From contig JARVKI010000166.1 of NCBI GenBank assembly GCA_036674765.1, positions 1-51,998 of the forward strand: DNA of 51,998 nt, given 5' to 3'. Below the pieces are notes generated by a model that worked only from the letters and a program-made list of their open reading frames with translations, was not told where the DNA came from and did not search any database. Within the stretch, counting starts at the first letter, position 1. Each line of letters begins with the position of its first letter. Of this stretch, positions 11,966-23,954 are shown one piece after another. A program made the translations under genes and the position numbers. The stretch comes from Seiridium cupressi. Its lineage: Eukaryota; Ascomycota; Sordariomycetes; Amphisphaeriales; Sporocadaceae.

Positions 11966-12331
11966 CATCCCCATCTGCCGATCTGCTCTCCAGGCACACT
12001 CCTCACTCTCACTATAGCTCTCATCCAGCATTGAATTTTCTCACTCCTTTGGCCGTCAACCGCTGTGACAGCCCAACCAACTACTCGGCAAACCTTATCA
12101 CCCTTGACCACCACCGCTGGGTTCAAACGTACTCGCTTGCAGCCACGAGGCCAACGTTGAGAAAGGTTGATCACCCAAGCCGTTGCTCACAAACTAAAAT
12201 CGTCTTTGCCACTCTCCGGGCAACAAATCCCAAACTTGTCCCCCCCTCCTTGGAAATTCACTCATCACCATCATCCATATATCATCGTTATCACGCCAGC
12301 GGATATTCCCTTCCCCTGATCCGTCGACGCC

Positions 12332-13252
12332 ATGGCAGCAGACCAAAGAAGAGGACCGTGGTCTCAACATGAGGACGGCCTCCTCATGAAACTGGTTGAA
12401 GAGCAGGGCGCCCTCAACTGGGTCAAGATCTCACAGATGCTCAACACAAGGACGCCAAAGCAGTGCAGGGAGCGATACCACCAGAACTTGAAGCCCTCGT
12501 TAAACCACGAACCCATATCGCCCGAGGAAGGAGAGATGATCGAGCAGCTGGTGACGCAGATTGGCAAGCGCTGGGCAGAGATTGCCCGTCGCCTGCACAA
12601 CCGGAGTGACAACGCCGTGAAGAACTGGTGGAATGGGAGCATGAACAGGCGCAAGCGGGTAGCACGCAAGAGGCAGCCCTACGACGACGCCAACGACCCC
12701 TTTGGATACTCGGGCGCCCCCTCGCGCCTCCGGTTGCCAACACTCTCAACTGTACCATACTCACAGCAATACAATCTACCCTCGCCCACAAACTCTACCG
12801 GCCAGTACCCACAACTTCCTTGGGCGGCAGGCTCCGGTCTCCCGTCGCCGAACACAGCCATCTCTCCCACAGTCGACTCGGTCGCAGATGGCGCACCATC
12901 CCTGGTGTCGGATGCAGGCTCATACTACTCCGAGTCTCCTACTGGTTACGGCCCCGAGTCGCCTAGCCACAACAGCCTCCCACCTCTGAGGTACGGAGAA
13001 TCCAGGTGTTCTCCTCCAGCCTACCTGTACGAGAAAACTTCGAAGCAGCATCATCAACAACAGCAACAGCAGCAACAGTTGCCGTGCATTCGGGACGCCT
13101 TGGATGGGCGCTCGCAACTTCCAACCGCCCCGAACTCGCCGATATCACTCTCCGTACCGAGGATCTATCACGGTACGCCTCGGAGCCCTACAAGCTCCGA
13201 GTCAATACTACCGGTGGATCCGAGGATGAGACTGGGTAACATACTGCACTAG
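12332..13252 (+). CDS. flbD: FlbD-type Myb R2R3 transcription factor
   Basis: Nuclear DNA-binding regulator of asexual development. FlbD in Aspergillus acts upstream of brlA in conidiophore formation; Neurospora rca-1 is the counterpart. The single exon encodes 306 aa. Residues about 5-55 form Myb repeat R2 (GPWSQHEDGLLMKLVEEQ, then the recognition helix TPKQCRERYHQNL). Residues about 58-107 form R3, with conserved tryptophans and helix NRSDNAVKNWWNGSMNRR. These match the FlbD subclass closely. The rest is Ser/Pro-rich, with a polyglutamine stretch near residues 238-249 encoded by CAR codons, and is probably the activation region. The ATG at 12332 sits in GACGCCATGG, a good Kozak context. Long gene-free flanks on both sides suit a developmental regulator. 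No intron is needed in the Myb region. The family call is sure; the ortholog's role in this species is inferred. Confidence 0.93.
   Translation: MAADQRRGPWSQHEDGLLMKLVEEQGALNWVKISQMLNTRTPKQCRERYHQNLKPSLNHEPISPEEGEMIEQLVTQIGKRWAEIARRLHNRSDNAVKNWWNGSMNRRKRVARKRQPYDDANDPFGYSGAPSRLRLPTLSTVPYSQQYNLPSPTNSTGQYPQLPWAAGSGLPSPNTAISPTVDSVADGAPSLVSDAGSYYSESPTGYGPESPSHNSLPPLRYGESRCSPPAYLYEKTSKQHHQQQQQQQQLPCIRDALDGRSQLPTAPNSPISLSVPRIYHGTPRSPTSSESILPVDPRMRLGNILH
13045..13079 (+). repeat. CAR codon repeat in flbD
   Basis: A CAG/CAA-rich run encodes the polyglutamine stretch of FlbD. Mixed CAA and CAG codons limit slippage but length could vary between strains. Confidence 0.8.
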
Positions 13253-16200
13253 TTCATAGTGCCTAATCATGTCACGGCGTTTGGTGTTTGATCACTCAAT
13301 AGCATTGTTTTTATTTATTTTTTATTTTTATTTTTTTTTACTTGGGCGGTTAGCGGGACTAGGTAATGCATCTTGGTTTGGGAGGGATCAGTCAGACACG
13401 ACTGTAGTCTGGTCGTCATATGAAGCCAGCGGTAATAGGACGACGACCATGATGGTCACTGTAATTGTTATTTGCATAACCAAAAGTCCATGGCTGTATT
13501 CTAGGCGGTGCAGGCAATCCGCACTGCAGCATTATGATACCACAAACTATTTTTATTTTCCTCTTCATTTTACATGGCCACCAAAAGTTATTATAGACGA
13601 CGTGTTCTCCAGCGTCATATGATCTGTACCAAGATTCCCTGGCGTTCCCAGAGCCACTTGTATCTATTATCACTGCATGCATGACTACAGACAAGGCTTG
13701 ATTGGCGGTTTGGTTTTTCGGTGACCGGGTGACAGACTGGCACATAGCGTACTTCAGCATGTACCAGGCAAAAGGCTAGTAGTAGTTATGGGCATGTCAC
13801 CAGGGTGCTGCCTACTGCAAGACCCAAAGAGGCCGGATAACAGGCAAGGGTGCGCTACAAGCGGTACTCATGATATCAAGTGTCAAAAAGGTCCAGGCCC
13901 CCTTTTGCAACTTGGTCATGGACTAACACTCATAGGGGTCAGAGAGAGGAAAGAGGGAGTACACTAAGTGGAGTTGCGAGGAGAAACGGCGTCACAGACC
14001 GGCAGCGCTGAGGGCCACAGTATGACGGCTAGTGTATGTTACAGATGCATGTCTCTGGCGTCTGGTTGGCAGAAGGGGGGGCGAGGGAGAGCAGCATACT
14101 GAATGAGCGTTGCGCTCAGTCGCGATCCCACTGGGCACGCAGACCAATCACCAGACTAACGAGACGGCTCAACGCTGCACTCTAACGGCCGGGCGGTCTC
14201 ATGGACCAAGTCTCTGGCCAAGCTGGGTCCCAGCACTGTCTCGTCCCTGGCCCAGAGGCTTCGTGTCAGGCCCCCCGACTAGCTGGCCGATGCTGCTAGA
14301 TCAGGAACGTTGGAACGGTCGAAACAGAGTTTGGGATCTCCCCTCCCTCTCTTCGGATCCGCAATGGGATATAGTTTCTTGGGCTCCGGGATTGACTTTG
14401 TTTTGCAGAGAGACGAGTACCGTATTCTTATTCTCACTGCGGGACAAACCGGGATCACGGCATTGCGCACTGGCGAGCCATGAGCTCTCACTCGGTGCCC
14501 TGCGAGGAAACATGGCCAGCGATGGCATCTTTTCCATTGTGCGCGGGTTGAAGATGCAAGCAGCGGATGTGCTGGTTGGTCGCGTCTCGGGAACAATAGT
14601 ACGGCACAGCGAGATCTGCAGGAAGATCTGCCATAGTTCGGCGACCAGAGATTGAATTCCAAATGAAAGCCCCCGGTCATAGACAGGGGGCGCCTTGGTT
14701 GGTCGTACGCCCCCCCCCTGATCGGTTTGTCTTTGGAGGGCTGCTAGTTAGGTCGGTTACTTGGTACATGGCAGTCGGCTCATGCGCAACCTGACGGACG
14801 TTGGGGGATCAACGGCAGGGAACAGGTCGATGGGAAAAGAGCGTTGAAATCTTGTGCAGCCCGCACGGAGCCGGCACAGCGGATCAGCATCCAGTTGCAA
14901 ATCTGGGCGATCCCTTCTGGGCCGGGATCCCCGTCCTTGGAACACCGTCACACAAAAGCGCCCTCCCAAGTCGCCCTCGGCCGCAAGCCCAACTAGCGCA
15001 CTTAGCTCGCTGTCACGGTCACGATGCATATCAAATTGCGGTAGGGAAAAGAAACAAGAGAAGATTCAAGCCACACTCAGGGGACTGACGCGAACCGCAA
15101 CCGCAGCCGCGCCGGGCAGGAGTTGGCGGGCATTTCTTTGTTTCCTCCACCGTGTTCGTGGCGTTGTTTTGGGAGCGAACGAACGAGAACTGAACCCGGT
15201 CTCTGGAACTCGAACTGCATCTGCAACTGCAAATGCAACTGCACTTGTGATCTCCAGGCCCTCATGGGTATGCCTCAAGTTATGTAGGGTACATTTGACT
15301 TCTTTCGACTGAGGCCGGCGCCAAGCATCAACGTCGACTCAACACGAGTCTGGGAAACTGCATCTCGGGTGCACATGAGCGACGCCCACGATGGGGATAC
15401 ATGCTGTTGAACACGACGATTACCGCGGGGCGGCGGCATCACCAGCATCGTCAGACGGCGTCGACAAGCCTGACGCTTTCCCCCCCATCGTCAACAACAC
15501 AAGACTTGGTTTGTTTAGTCCCCGCGGAAGTTGACGATTTGACGATTGGTATTTGGAAATTGAACTGGCCTTGGCTTGGGCTGCGAGTCATGAGCCACGA
15601 CAATGAACCTTGCCGCCGGCGCTACTCGACGCATGTCTCCAACTCATCATGAGCTTTAGTCTGCCATCATCGTCTCTTGTTGCTTTTCGCCAGGTTTGTC
15701 GCCATATCCTACTGCTGGAGATGTTACTTTTCTACCTAGTGTCCGCATGCACGATCCCCAAGAAAAGGATAGGAGCCGGGAGCCCAGATCTTGGTCCCGA
15801 TTGCCCAAAGGAAGTTCGCTTTTCTGGGCCCCCCTCCCACCAGAAAAACTCTCCCCCCCCCCCCAGTCAGTGACCGTGCGCGCGCTTGACCGGTGATACC
15901 TTCTCCATCGGCAGGTAGGGGTTGTCTTTTGACGATTACTGAACATCAACCCCACCGTCATCCGGCAACGATCTACGCTGGCCGGGGCCTTTTCAGCTGC
16001 CACCAAGCTGTCGATCAAGTTCAAATGTACGATAGAATAGATGGAAGCGCAATTCTTGATGATGCCCACCTTCTATGACTCTGCTCGCCGTCGCCGACCT
16101 CATTCCCAATAGTGTAGCAGCGTCATCTTAAGGTGAGAGATGCCTCTACAAGCTCGAGGCAGGATGGAGTCTAGACAGGATGCCTTTTTGTTTGGTTGCA

Positions 16201-16392
16201 GCTCTTCGCGCTCTCTGCTACTTACTCCGTATAGTCAAGCTCATGTGTCATACACTCCACCAAGCTGAGCCTGGGGGCCCGGTCATACTGCACGACGACA
16301 AGGAAAATGCACCACAAAACTTCGTGGAGCCATAAACATAAATATAGACATGCTGGCAAGAGCTGCACCGACGAGCGTCTTGGTCCATTGTA

Positions 16393-16485
16393 AATTCCGG
16401 AACTCCTGTCATCCGCCATTGTGAACCACGTCGTCCATAATTCCGGAACTTAAGTCGTCCGCCATTGTAAACCACGTTCGTCCAT
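16393..16485. repeat. Tandem direct repeat, two 46-47 bp units
   Basis: Unit 1 (16393-16438) and unit 2 (16439-16485) both run from AATTCCGGAACT to CGTCCAT, adjoin directly and differ at only a few positions. Both contain the core GTCCGCCATTGT or a close variant. Neither lies in a coding frame I can support. Confidence 0.85.
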
Positions 16486-17251
16486 GACGTCCAGGCAGGA
16501 GGAGATGATCTCTCCTACAGGTAGATAGATAATGTAGCTACCAGCTATGTACATACATACGTACCCTATAGCTTCCCAACGCCCCCCTGACTAGCTACCG
16601 TTGTTTTAGCGACGATCGAGAGCTCCCTCAATCTATCGCCCCCGCGCATGAAACGCAACGGCCAGGCTCGCCGTTGAGGCGCTTGGGTCGCTGCTCATGT
16701 CTTGCTTGAATCGCTGTGCACCGGCGCCGAAGACTAGCGCATAACCTTGCTGCAGGTTGTGATTACATACAATGTAGCAATATACCGGTATGCCTTCCAG
16801 ACCTACTGGCAAATCCGGCAAAGACAAGGTCACCGACTCAGGCTCGACCTAGGCCGGCCCTAGGTAGGCCCTGTAGAGGGGCGATAATGTTGAGGTGCGT
16901 CGTCGCCAATGCGTGGTGCGTGCTCGCTGCTTTGGTATCAAGTTTACATGCCGACTTCCATACAGATCGTGGATGGTCTAATTCGTTAGTGCTTAGACTG
17001 CCAATCTCGCTGGGACGGGACTACCGGCAGGTTAGGGCAGAAGTGAGCAGTAGGCCAGGTCAACATCAGCTTTTCCGTCCCCAATAGTCTGTCCCATCCA
17101 GCTGGGAATGGGATCGCGCCGTTCCCATCGCCCGCCCGTCGATGGCAATGCGGCCAAGCGCCAGCGAACTGGGCCGGAAATGCGATTTGCTGCGTCTGCG
17201 CTTTGCACTCTGCACTCTCACTCGTCCTACCACATAGGATCCTTGAATCCT

Positions 17252-17281
17252 GTCTGCGTCTACGCCTGCGTCTGCGTCTGC
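17252..17281. repeat. GTCTGC hexamer tract
   Basis: About five degenerate GTCTGC/GCCTGC hexamers in tandem in gene-free sequence. Confidence 0.7.
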
Positions 17282-18176
17282 AGCATGCGGGCTCAGATTC
17301 AACTGCTATCCGGCCGAATCAGTTCCCTGCAGAGCCGGAGCAAGTGAGCGCATGAAATAACATGCGAGTACCTGTTGGCTGTGCTGCACGCCACGCACGA
17401 GTGTACCAAGCAGAATCACCACCACGCATGCAAACACCTAGACTGCCCAAAGTCAATTATAACGATGTAATCTCAGCGGTCTTGCTCGTATACGCTTTTT
17501 TTTTGTTTCTTCGTAAAACACTCAACGAAAACAGTAGCTGCGCTGGCTAGACATGTAAATGATCCAAGCCCAGGTTGCACGTCATGCGTTACACCGTGAC
17601 ACACCAAAGCAGGCGACATGGATGCTATGATGATCCTGCTAATGGCCATGGACGGCCCCGGCCCGCCGAGAGTCACATATCAACCCAAAGAAAAAAAAAA
17701 AAATTTTATACAGATGTCGTACTTGAACAACTATTACTTTTTGAAGGCTCCTACCACTACAGGACATGGGGCCAAATAGATTGGCCTGCAGGGCCTGTTA
17801 ACCTTACTCGCCGTCTTTGGCGTGGGTTTCGAGTCAACAAAGTCCAGCTATTTGTTCAGCATCCAGGAAGAGACCACTACGGCCAGGAAGACTTTCCGGG
17901 CGGCTAGCTACGAATCCATTATGAAAACGCTCATCATATTACATCTCTTACTTGCCGGATATCTTCCGCGGGGCCAGAGAGTTCCCTGAGGGCTCGCGCC
18001 GCATCCCTGCGAGTACCAACTGGCTGGGTGAGCGGCGCAGGGATCGATGTTCAGATGTGGTGTGGATCGGGATCACGGAAGTCGTCCGCACGCCTCTGGG
18101 CTTACCTCTGGTACGTACTACGTAGGTCGTACAACACATACCTGGAGAGCCAGGGGTTTGCATCCTAGAAACTTGC

Positions 18177-18196
18177 TTTTTATTTTATTTTATTTT
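18177..18196. repeat. (TTTTA)4 pentamer tract
   Basis: Four tandem TTTTA pentamers in gene-free sequence. Confidence 0.8.
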
Positions 18197-20406
18197 ACTC
18201 TCTTAAATGTCTTCTTGGGGTGAGGGGACTGTTCAACCCACATTTCGCAGCCGCGTTTGCCCGCAAAGAACATGGGTATTGATGAGTATGCAAGATCAGC
18301 TGCAGCCATGGGGGGAGTCCGAACAGAGGTCTCACAGATGTGCTGCAAGCCATATGCCCCCCATCGCAAAGTGGCTTCTTGCGAATGCCTAGGCCCCCCT
18401 GGTGCGGTGATCACACAGCAGCGTCCGCTCAGGACTGCCTCGTATTGCCTCGTTCAACCGTTGGTCTAAACAGCTTCACCGCTAGCAAGACCACAGACAG
18501 AGGCTGCAGCTGGGGGTTCCTGGTGACTCGGCCTGAGACAAAGTCATCTCGTGAAGAGAGAGGGTGCATGCTCCCAAATTGATGACGAGCACACGTTGGG
18601 CCGTGATAGATTGCAATGATAGGGTTCGGTACTCCAGAGTCAATGGGAGCGGCTGTCAGCATGAATGGAATGACAGAATGAGGGGGGCCCATGACCAGCC
18701 AACCGCGAGAATCCCACCGTCCCAGCGGTCTGGTTAACCTATGTTCGGCTATCGACACTTCCCGCTGTGACGTGACGCGACTGCTTGCTCCGTATGTCAA
18801 CGCAGACTTGCACCGTACGCACGTATCCAGGACGTTGCCGCGCTCCACACAGTAGCAGCAACGAGACTCCCGCACGAGATATACACTCGCACATTGCCAG
18901 GTGGGCGGTACAGTCAAAAAGTCTCCGGGGTTGGAATATGCCATCGACCGAACCAATCATACATTTCACGCCGCATTAGGCTTCTTGGTCGAGATGAGTA
19001 CTTTCGGTGATGGATTATGGACGCCGGCTTCTTGGCTTTGAACGTGCTTGACCCAGACCAGGACTCGCTACAATGTACTGAGCCGTGCTCTTCTGCCAAG
19101 CAGCACGCACCCCGCAGAGGCTACTTACTGTACCCTTTGATCTGTCACGGGAGAAATGCTCCTGTGCCTCGTCCAGCTGCTTTAGGGAGATAGATACACC
19201 TTCCTCTGAGTTCACCACGGCTTGCCTGCCAGTCCGGCTCTTGGCAGTCCGCAGTCGCAATTCGTGGCTCTTGGCACTGTAAGAAGTGCCAAGGTACCAG
19301 ACAGCTTTCGTCTTCCATGTGTACGTTCGACTAAATTGGGTGGGTCGCCCGGGAGGCACAAGGATTGGGAGGAGGAAGCTTGTCGTGCTCTCTACAGTAG
19401 TTCAGTTCTTATGGTTCTGCATGACACGTGTAATAGTCTGCTTAGGTCAACCTCGAGCCGGGATAGTTCACCTACCGGATATGGTATCTCGGGAACAAGA
19501 ATTAGATTCTGTTGTCAGTCTTGTTTCGACCTAGGTTGCAGTCCGCGTCACGCAGGGGGCAACAGAGTTGCTTCAGAATATTCTACAAGTTGTCAAGATA
19601 ACGTCTCGTCGTGCTACTGAACTTTAAATGCAGGCTCACGAATCGAACATGGCACGATTGTGATGCAGCCACCAAAGTTACCACGGCCGACAGCACCGGT
19701 TCATCATGCGTGTCTATTCCCCAGACTGCACTACGTTAACTACCGTTGAGCCTAACCTGCTAGCTGAGAACCTTCACCGGCGAACGAGTTACCACGCCAT
19801 GGCCAACTTCAAGTACTGAACCCGTGAAGCGTGCCATGGGGAAGAGGTTCAAGCCACCGCTTCACCTTTATCTCCATACTGGCAACTGTATATCAGACAT
19901 GGCGCTATCTTCGTCTCCCGATGCACTCTTCGCGCGTGTTTGCATGCAACCAGCAAGCCCAGACCAAATTGACTTTGCAGCATTTTGTCAAGTCCTCCAC
20001 AAGTCATACGTATACCGCTCAAGGTCGCTTTACAGACGGTACCGTCGGTGCAGAAATCCAACGATCAAGCTTCGTCATTGATTTGGGACATTAGGGCCAG
20101 CATGGCAAGTCTCGTCGGGGTGGAGATGGAAATATTGTGAAACCCTGATCGGTTACTGGTAGATACCTAGATATCACGAGGCAGTACCTGGTGCAACAAT
20201 GGGAGAATCCATGGATGCGATCTCAATGCCTCGAGGACCTTACTAGTGGCCACATGTTGAATATTGGACGGTTACCTCTTCTGCGGGGCTACCATCGCTA
20301 TCAAGCATCTGTCCAGCTCTTCCATGCTAGAGTTTAGCCACGCTGGAACATCGTACTGGTACGTCCCATAACCCATTCCTGCGTGAACGTCCATGACGTT
20401 TGAGCC

Positions 20407-22291
20407 TCAACGACCAGCCCTAGACTCTCGCCGCTGATGCCTCTGCAGGGCGCGAGAAGCTGCAAGTTGTGCATTATTCTGCCTCGGCGTCAGCTGCCCT
20501 GGCGAGGATGCGTGTTGTTGATCCTCTCTGGGATATTCGGCACTCGTGTGGCGGCTCTGATCATATTGCCGGTACCTCTCCCGGGTGCACGTGCCACTGC
20601 TGTCAGTGAGGTCTTTCGTCCGTAAATCACCGTCTCCCTCAGCAGCGTTGATGGCAGTCTCAACGCTACCAGCGGAGTCGCTGCTGCGGAGGCTAGGCCT
20701 GATGCCAGACGGCGTGCCGTGGCTTGCTTCGGAGGCTGACGGCGTCTCCACGCCGGAGACGGCCGCCGCCACGATCCCCAGACAAGGCCCTGGATGGTCA
20801 TCTCTTTGACCAAGCTTGTCATATTGTTGGCGCAACCGAGCCTGCCCATCTGTATACATCATACCCCTCGTGCCCAGCTCTCTAGCCTCATGGCCAGGAC
20901 CTTGATGGCTGCCCTGGCCACTGTTCGCCGGGAAGGAAGTATCATCTCCAGGTATGAATGAGAATCGGTTGTCTGTCGTAACGTTGCACCCTCGAGCCTG
21001 CGCCCTGTCAAGCCGTGTCACACTGGTGCCGTCTTCTTGGCACCTACTAATAATCCTTGGCCCAGGAAGCACGGAATCATTCATGCTTGTCATATAGCTA
21101 GAATCGTCATCGGTCCAATATGGTTGCTGGTCAGTTACGTAGCATTGTTCGTGGACCCGGCACACGTCGTCAGAATCTGAGCTGCTTGATGTACTATCAA
21201 AGTCAAGCCTCTGATGGCTTCTGTCTTGATTTTTCGTCCCAAGCTTCGCCTCTAGTGTGGGCCTTTCCTCGGCGGAGTTGCCCTCGATGGCGGTAGATGA
21301 GTGCCTGGTCTGGAGCCTCGGTTGGTGCTGAACCTTGCTAACGGTCATTGTTCTTTTCTTCCTTGGCGTCAGGCTAGATATGAAGTCCCCTTCTTTGCCG
21401 AGAGTGCTTGGAAGATGAGCTGGGCAGCATCAGTCTATTTGCTATCACCAAGCGCTCCCCTGCAGATCTGGTGGCGGGAAACAACTCACAATACAATCTG
21501 GAATCCCTTTCCTTGGCAGTCAACTCGGAGTTTTCAATACGACGCAAGGTTCCCATGACATTTGTATCGGTCGATGGGGCTTGGCCAAGAAACGCATTGT
21601 ACTCGTCGGCGCCACCAGGGCGAGATATTCGACCGAGGCGGACTTCCTGACCACGCAGCTGCTGTAGCCTATCCACAAACTGTCTTGGATCGGGCTCCAC
21701 CCGGTCTACCACACTGTTGGTCCGGGCCAAGGTGACAGTTTCTAGCCCGTCACGCGAGGTACGCGCGAGTATAACCTCGAGCCTCTTGACCTCAGCCTTG
21801 TACTGTGCCTCTCGCTTGGCCCACTCATTTGTCACTGTCTGAAAATCCCGTGATACTTGACTGTGAGACTCACGTGCCTCCTCACAGGCGGCGTTGGCGG
21901 CATCAATCTTTACTTGCATATCGTGGAGGCCCTCGATCAGATGTAAGATGTAAGAGTTGTGCTCGACGGGGATGGGATGTAGCACTCCGTTCGTCATCAT
22001 GATGACCTGCAGAGCTTCGACCATCTGTCCCATGGACGGATTATACCACACCTTGTCTTCATCGTTGACGTGAATGCTTTCTCTGCTCGACGACGTCACC
22101 GGTTCTGGCGAGAAGGAGAAGCGGCTACTCAAATTGATGTAGCTGGAGACGCGGTTAGGTTTAGATCTGCGATGGTCGTCTGTTTCCTGGTTGCCCACGC
22201 GGTTTGACGGCGGTGGTGGCGGCGGCGGCGATCTTGGCAAACCCGGTGGGCGAGAGCGCGCCCGAAACGAAAACCAACTTAGGTCCGCCAT
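20407..22291 (-). CDS. Coiled-coil protein of unknown function
   Basis: I do not recognise a named family. The model has two exons on the minus strand, 22291-21490 and 21419-20407, separated by a 70-nt GTGAGT..CAG intron, and encodes 604 aa. The join restores one frame across FPATRS-free sequence and gives ..RLYSHLPSTLGKEGDFISS. The N-terminus is Arg/Pro-rich with a seven-proline run near residue 24. A hydrophobic, conserved-looking block (MVEALQVIMMTNGVLHPIPV, about residues 88-107) precedes a predicted coiled coil (about 118-175, rich in E/A/K/Q). The C-terminal half is Ser/Asp/Gln-rich and probably disordered, ending in a basic tail. No signal peptide or membrane segment is visible. The start ATG at 22291 is the first in frame. 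It converges on flbD across 7.1 kb. A scaffold or cytoskeletal role is possible but unproven. Confidence 0.8.
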
Positions 22292-23954
22292 GGCCTCTGT
22301 AGGCTCTCAAGATCAATAATCAAAGGTTCCAAGCGTCCGTTGGGCTGGTACATGTGTACCTGAGGCATACGACGGGCTACTCAGGTGGGCGTCCAGCTAG
22401 GAGCGTCGACTGGCAATTACGGGCTGATTGGGGGAAGGAGTGATGACTCGAGATCGAACCGAGGTTCTTGGTTCACTGGGAGACATGGGGCTGATGATTC
22501 GCTTTTACAAGGGGCTATCTCGTGCCTTCCGTTTTTCGTCCCAGCAACTTACATGTAGGCAACGCAACGCCCATCGCAAGTCGAGGTCGTCACATGCTCT
22601 AGGGAATGCAACGGTCATATCGTATATCATCACAATGATATCTGCCATGGACTCTGTACGATGGCCCTCTCGTGGATCGTGCTCGGAGTAACTTAATATG
22701 ATTCTCTGACAGCCATTCGTGGATCATGTCTTGTCGGGGTGGTAGCAATTCGCTCGCGTACAATGAATGGCACTCTCTCGTAGTGATAAAACATCTGAGA
22801 TGGAACTACAGCACCCGTAGTCCTCCAAATGAACGTTCCCCATGTCTAGGAAGCCTTCGTGTGATCCATTATCCGTGAATGCATGAGAAATTGTTGGGGT
22901 CTGCCAAGGCTGTTGTTGCTCGAGGGACTGTGTTGCAGCCGAAGTTGATGCCATGGCCGGATCCAGCGCGCGTCGAATGTGCTTGCGCATGGAGTGTTAC
23001 TGAACTATAAGCGTTGATTCCAGGGCAGGGTGTTGATATTTGGTTGTAAGGTAATGGGGCAGGCGGAGTGATTGATTGTGGATGACTCTTCGCAGAGGCT
23101 GAATGTCATCATTCACGCGAGGTTTGGGATGGTGGTCTCAGATCTGTATCACTCCACTCCGTGAATTTTTCATCGGAGGTCCTCCAATGCAAAGAAATCA
23201 CCAGTGGCCCAAATAATCACTGAAAAGTCAGGATTGTTACTTGTCCAACCGACTAACCAACCTACCTCTGATAAATCCCCTACAATAACGAATCCAAAAA
23301 ATATCTTCACGACAAAGTCATTATAGAGTTGAATTAACAATCGAGGCATACCCACATTTGTCACAAAAGGGAACATTGGAGCCAAGGATTCGCAATCTTG
23401 CTTAGCTGTATTTGATTGCTATCTACCTAGATGTGGCTGCTGGACATCATCATAGATCCTACATCGCAAGTGCGGTAGAATGATCATGGCCATGAGTAGA
23501 GCATCCCATGGCTACAAGTGCCACGCAGCAACATAGCAGCGACCTGCCATTAAACGCCATTTCCGTCCATATCCCTGAGGTGACTTCCTGTCACCATCCT
23601 CTCATGCCCCTCGCTGCAATGGCTAAAATATTGGGTAGAAAGTCATGGTATACGCTCAAGCAAATATGAACATGCGATATGCTTCTTATAAATTAAGAAT
23701 TGATTTGCGATTTGCGACCTGCAAGAACCCTTTCCCGCATGAGAACGCCGCCGGATGCAAGTTGCTGGTTTCGTAGGGGTATTGTGTGCAAAATGGTTCT
23801 TGCTTCATCATCATTAAAAACAATGTCGTGGTAGGGGTAGTTCCAGAGTTGTGCAAGTGCGTCGTCGTCATGACCGCACACTGTTTGGTTGAGTCGAGGT
23901 TTCGTAATCGAACATGAGTTGAGAGTTGGCTGGAGCCATTCGTCATGTCACTCC
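22292..23954. other. Spacer between unknown gene and cdh1
   Basis: It holds the promoter and leader of the minus-strand gene starting at 22291 and the 3' UTR of cdh1. One short minus-strand frame (22724-22990) is listed separately as a weak candidate. The rest (for example 23000-23900) is moderately AT-rich with no supported gene. Confidence 0.5.
22724..22990 (-). CDS. Candidate small hypothetical protein
   Basis: An 88-codon frame starting with ATG at 22990. The translation has a protein-like composition (acidic/Gly-rich middle, C-terminal Cys/His residues: CC near 60, CTRANCYH near the end) instead of the Arg/Ser/Pro bias of chance frames nearby. No family, splice partner or expression signal is recognisable. 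It could equally be a chance frame in the cdh1 3' region. Confidence 0.25.
   Translation of the reverse strand: MRKHIRRALDPAMASTSAATQSLEQQQPWQTPTISHAFTDNGSHEGFLDMGNVHLEDYGCCSSISDVLSLRESAIHCTRANCYHPDKT

Larger units (their letters stand above)
13253..20406. other. 7.1 kb gene-poor region after flbD
   Basis: No gene could be supported. Short open frames on both strands (the longest about 180 codons, near 14110-14655 and 18429-18956) have compositions typical of chance frames, and no consistent splice partners were found. Visible contents are T-rich tracts (13306-13341), a (TTTTA)n tract, a GTCTGC tract and a 46-47 bp tandem duplication. The left end should hold the flbD 3' UTR, and the right end the 3' UTR of the convergent gene at 20407. 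Confidence 0.6.

Noticed and set aside
14110..14655. 181-codon plus-strand frame after flbD
   Set aside because: No family resemblance, Trp/Ser/Arg/Pro-rich chance-like composition, no splice partners and no promoter signal.
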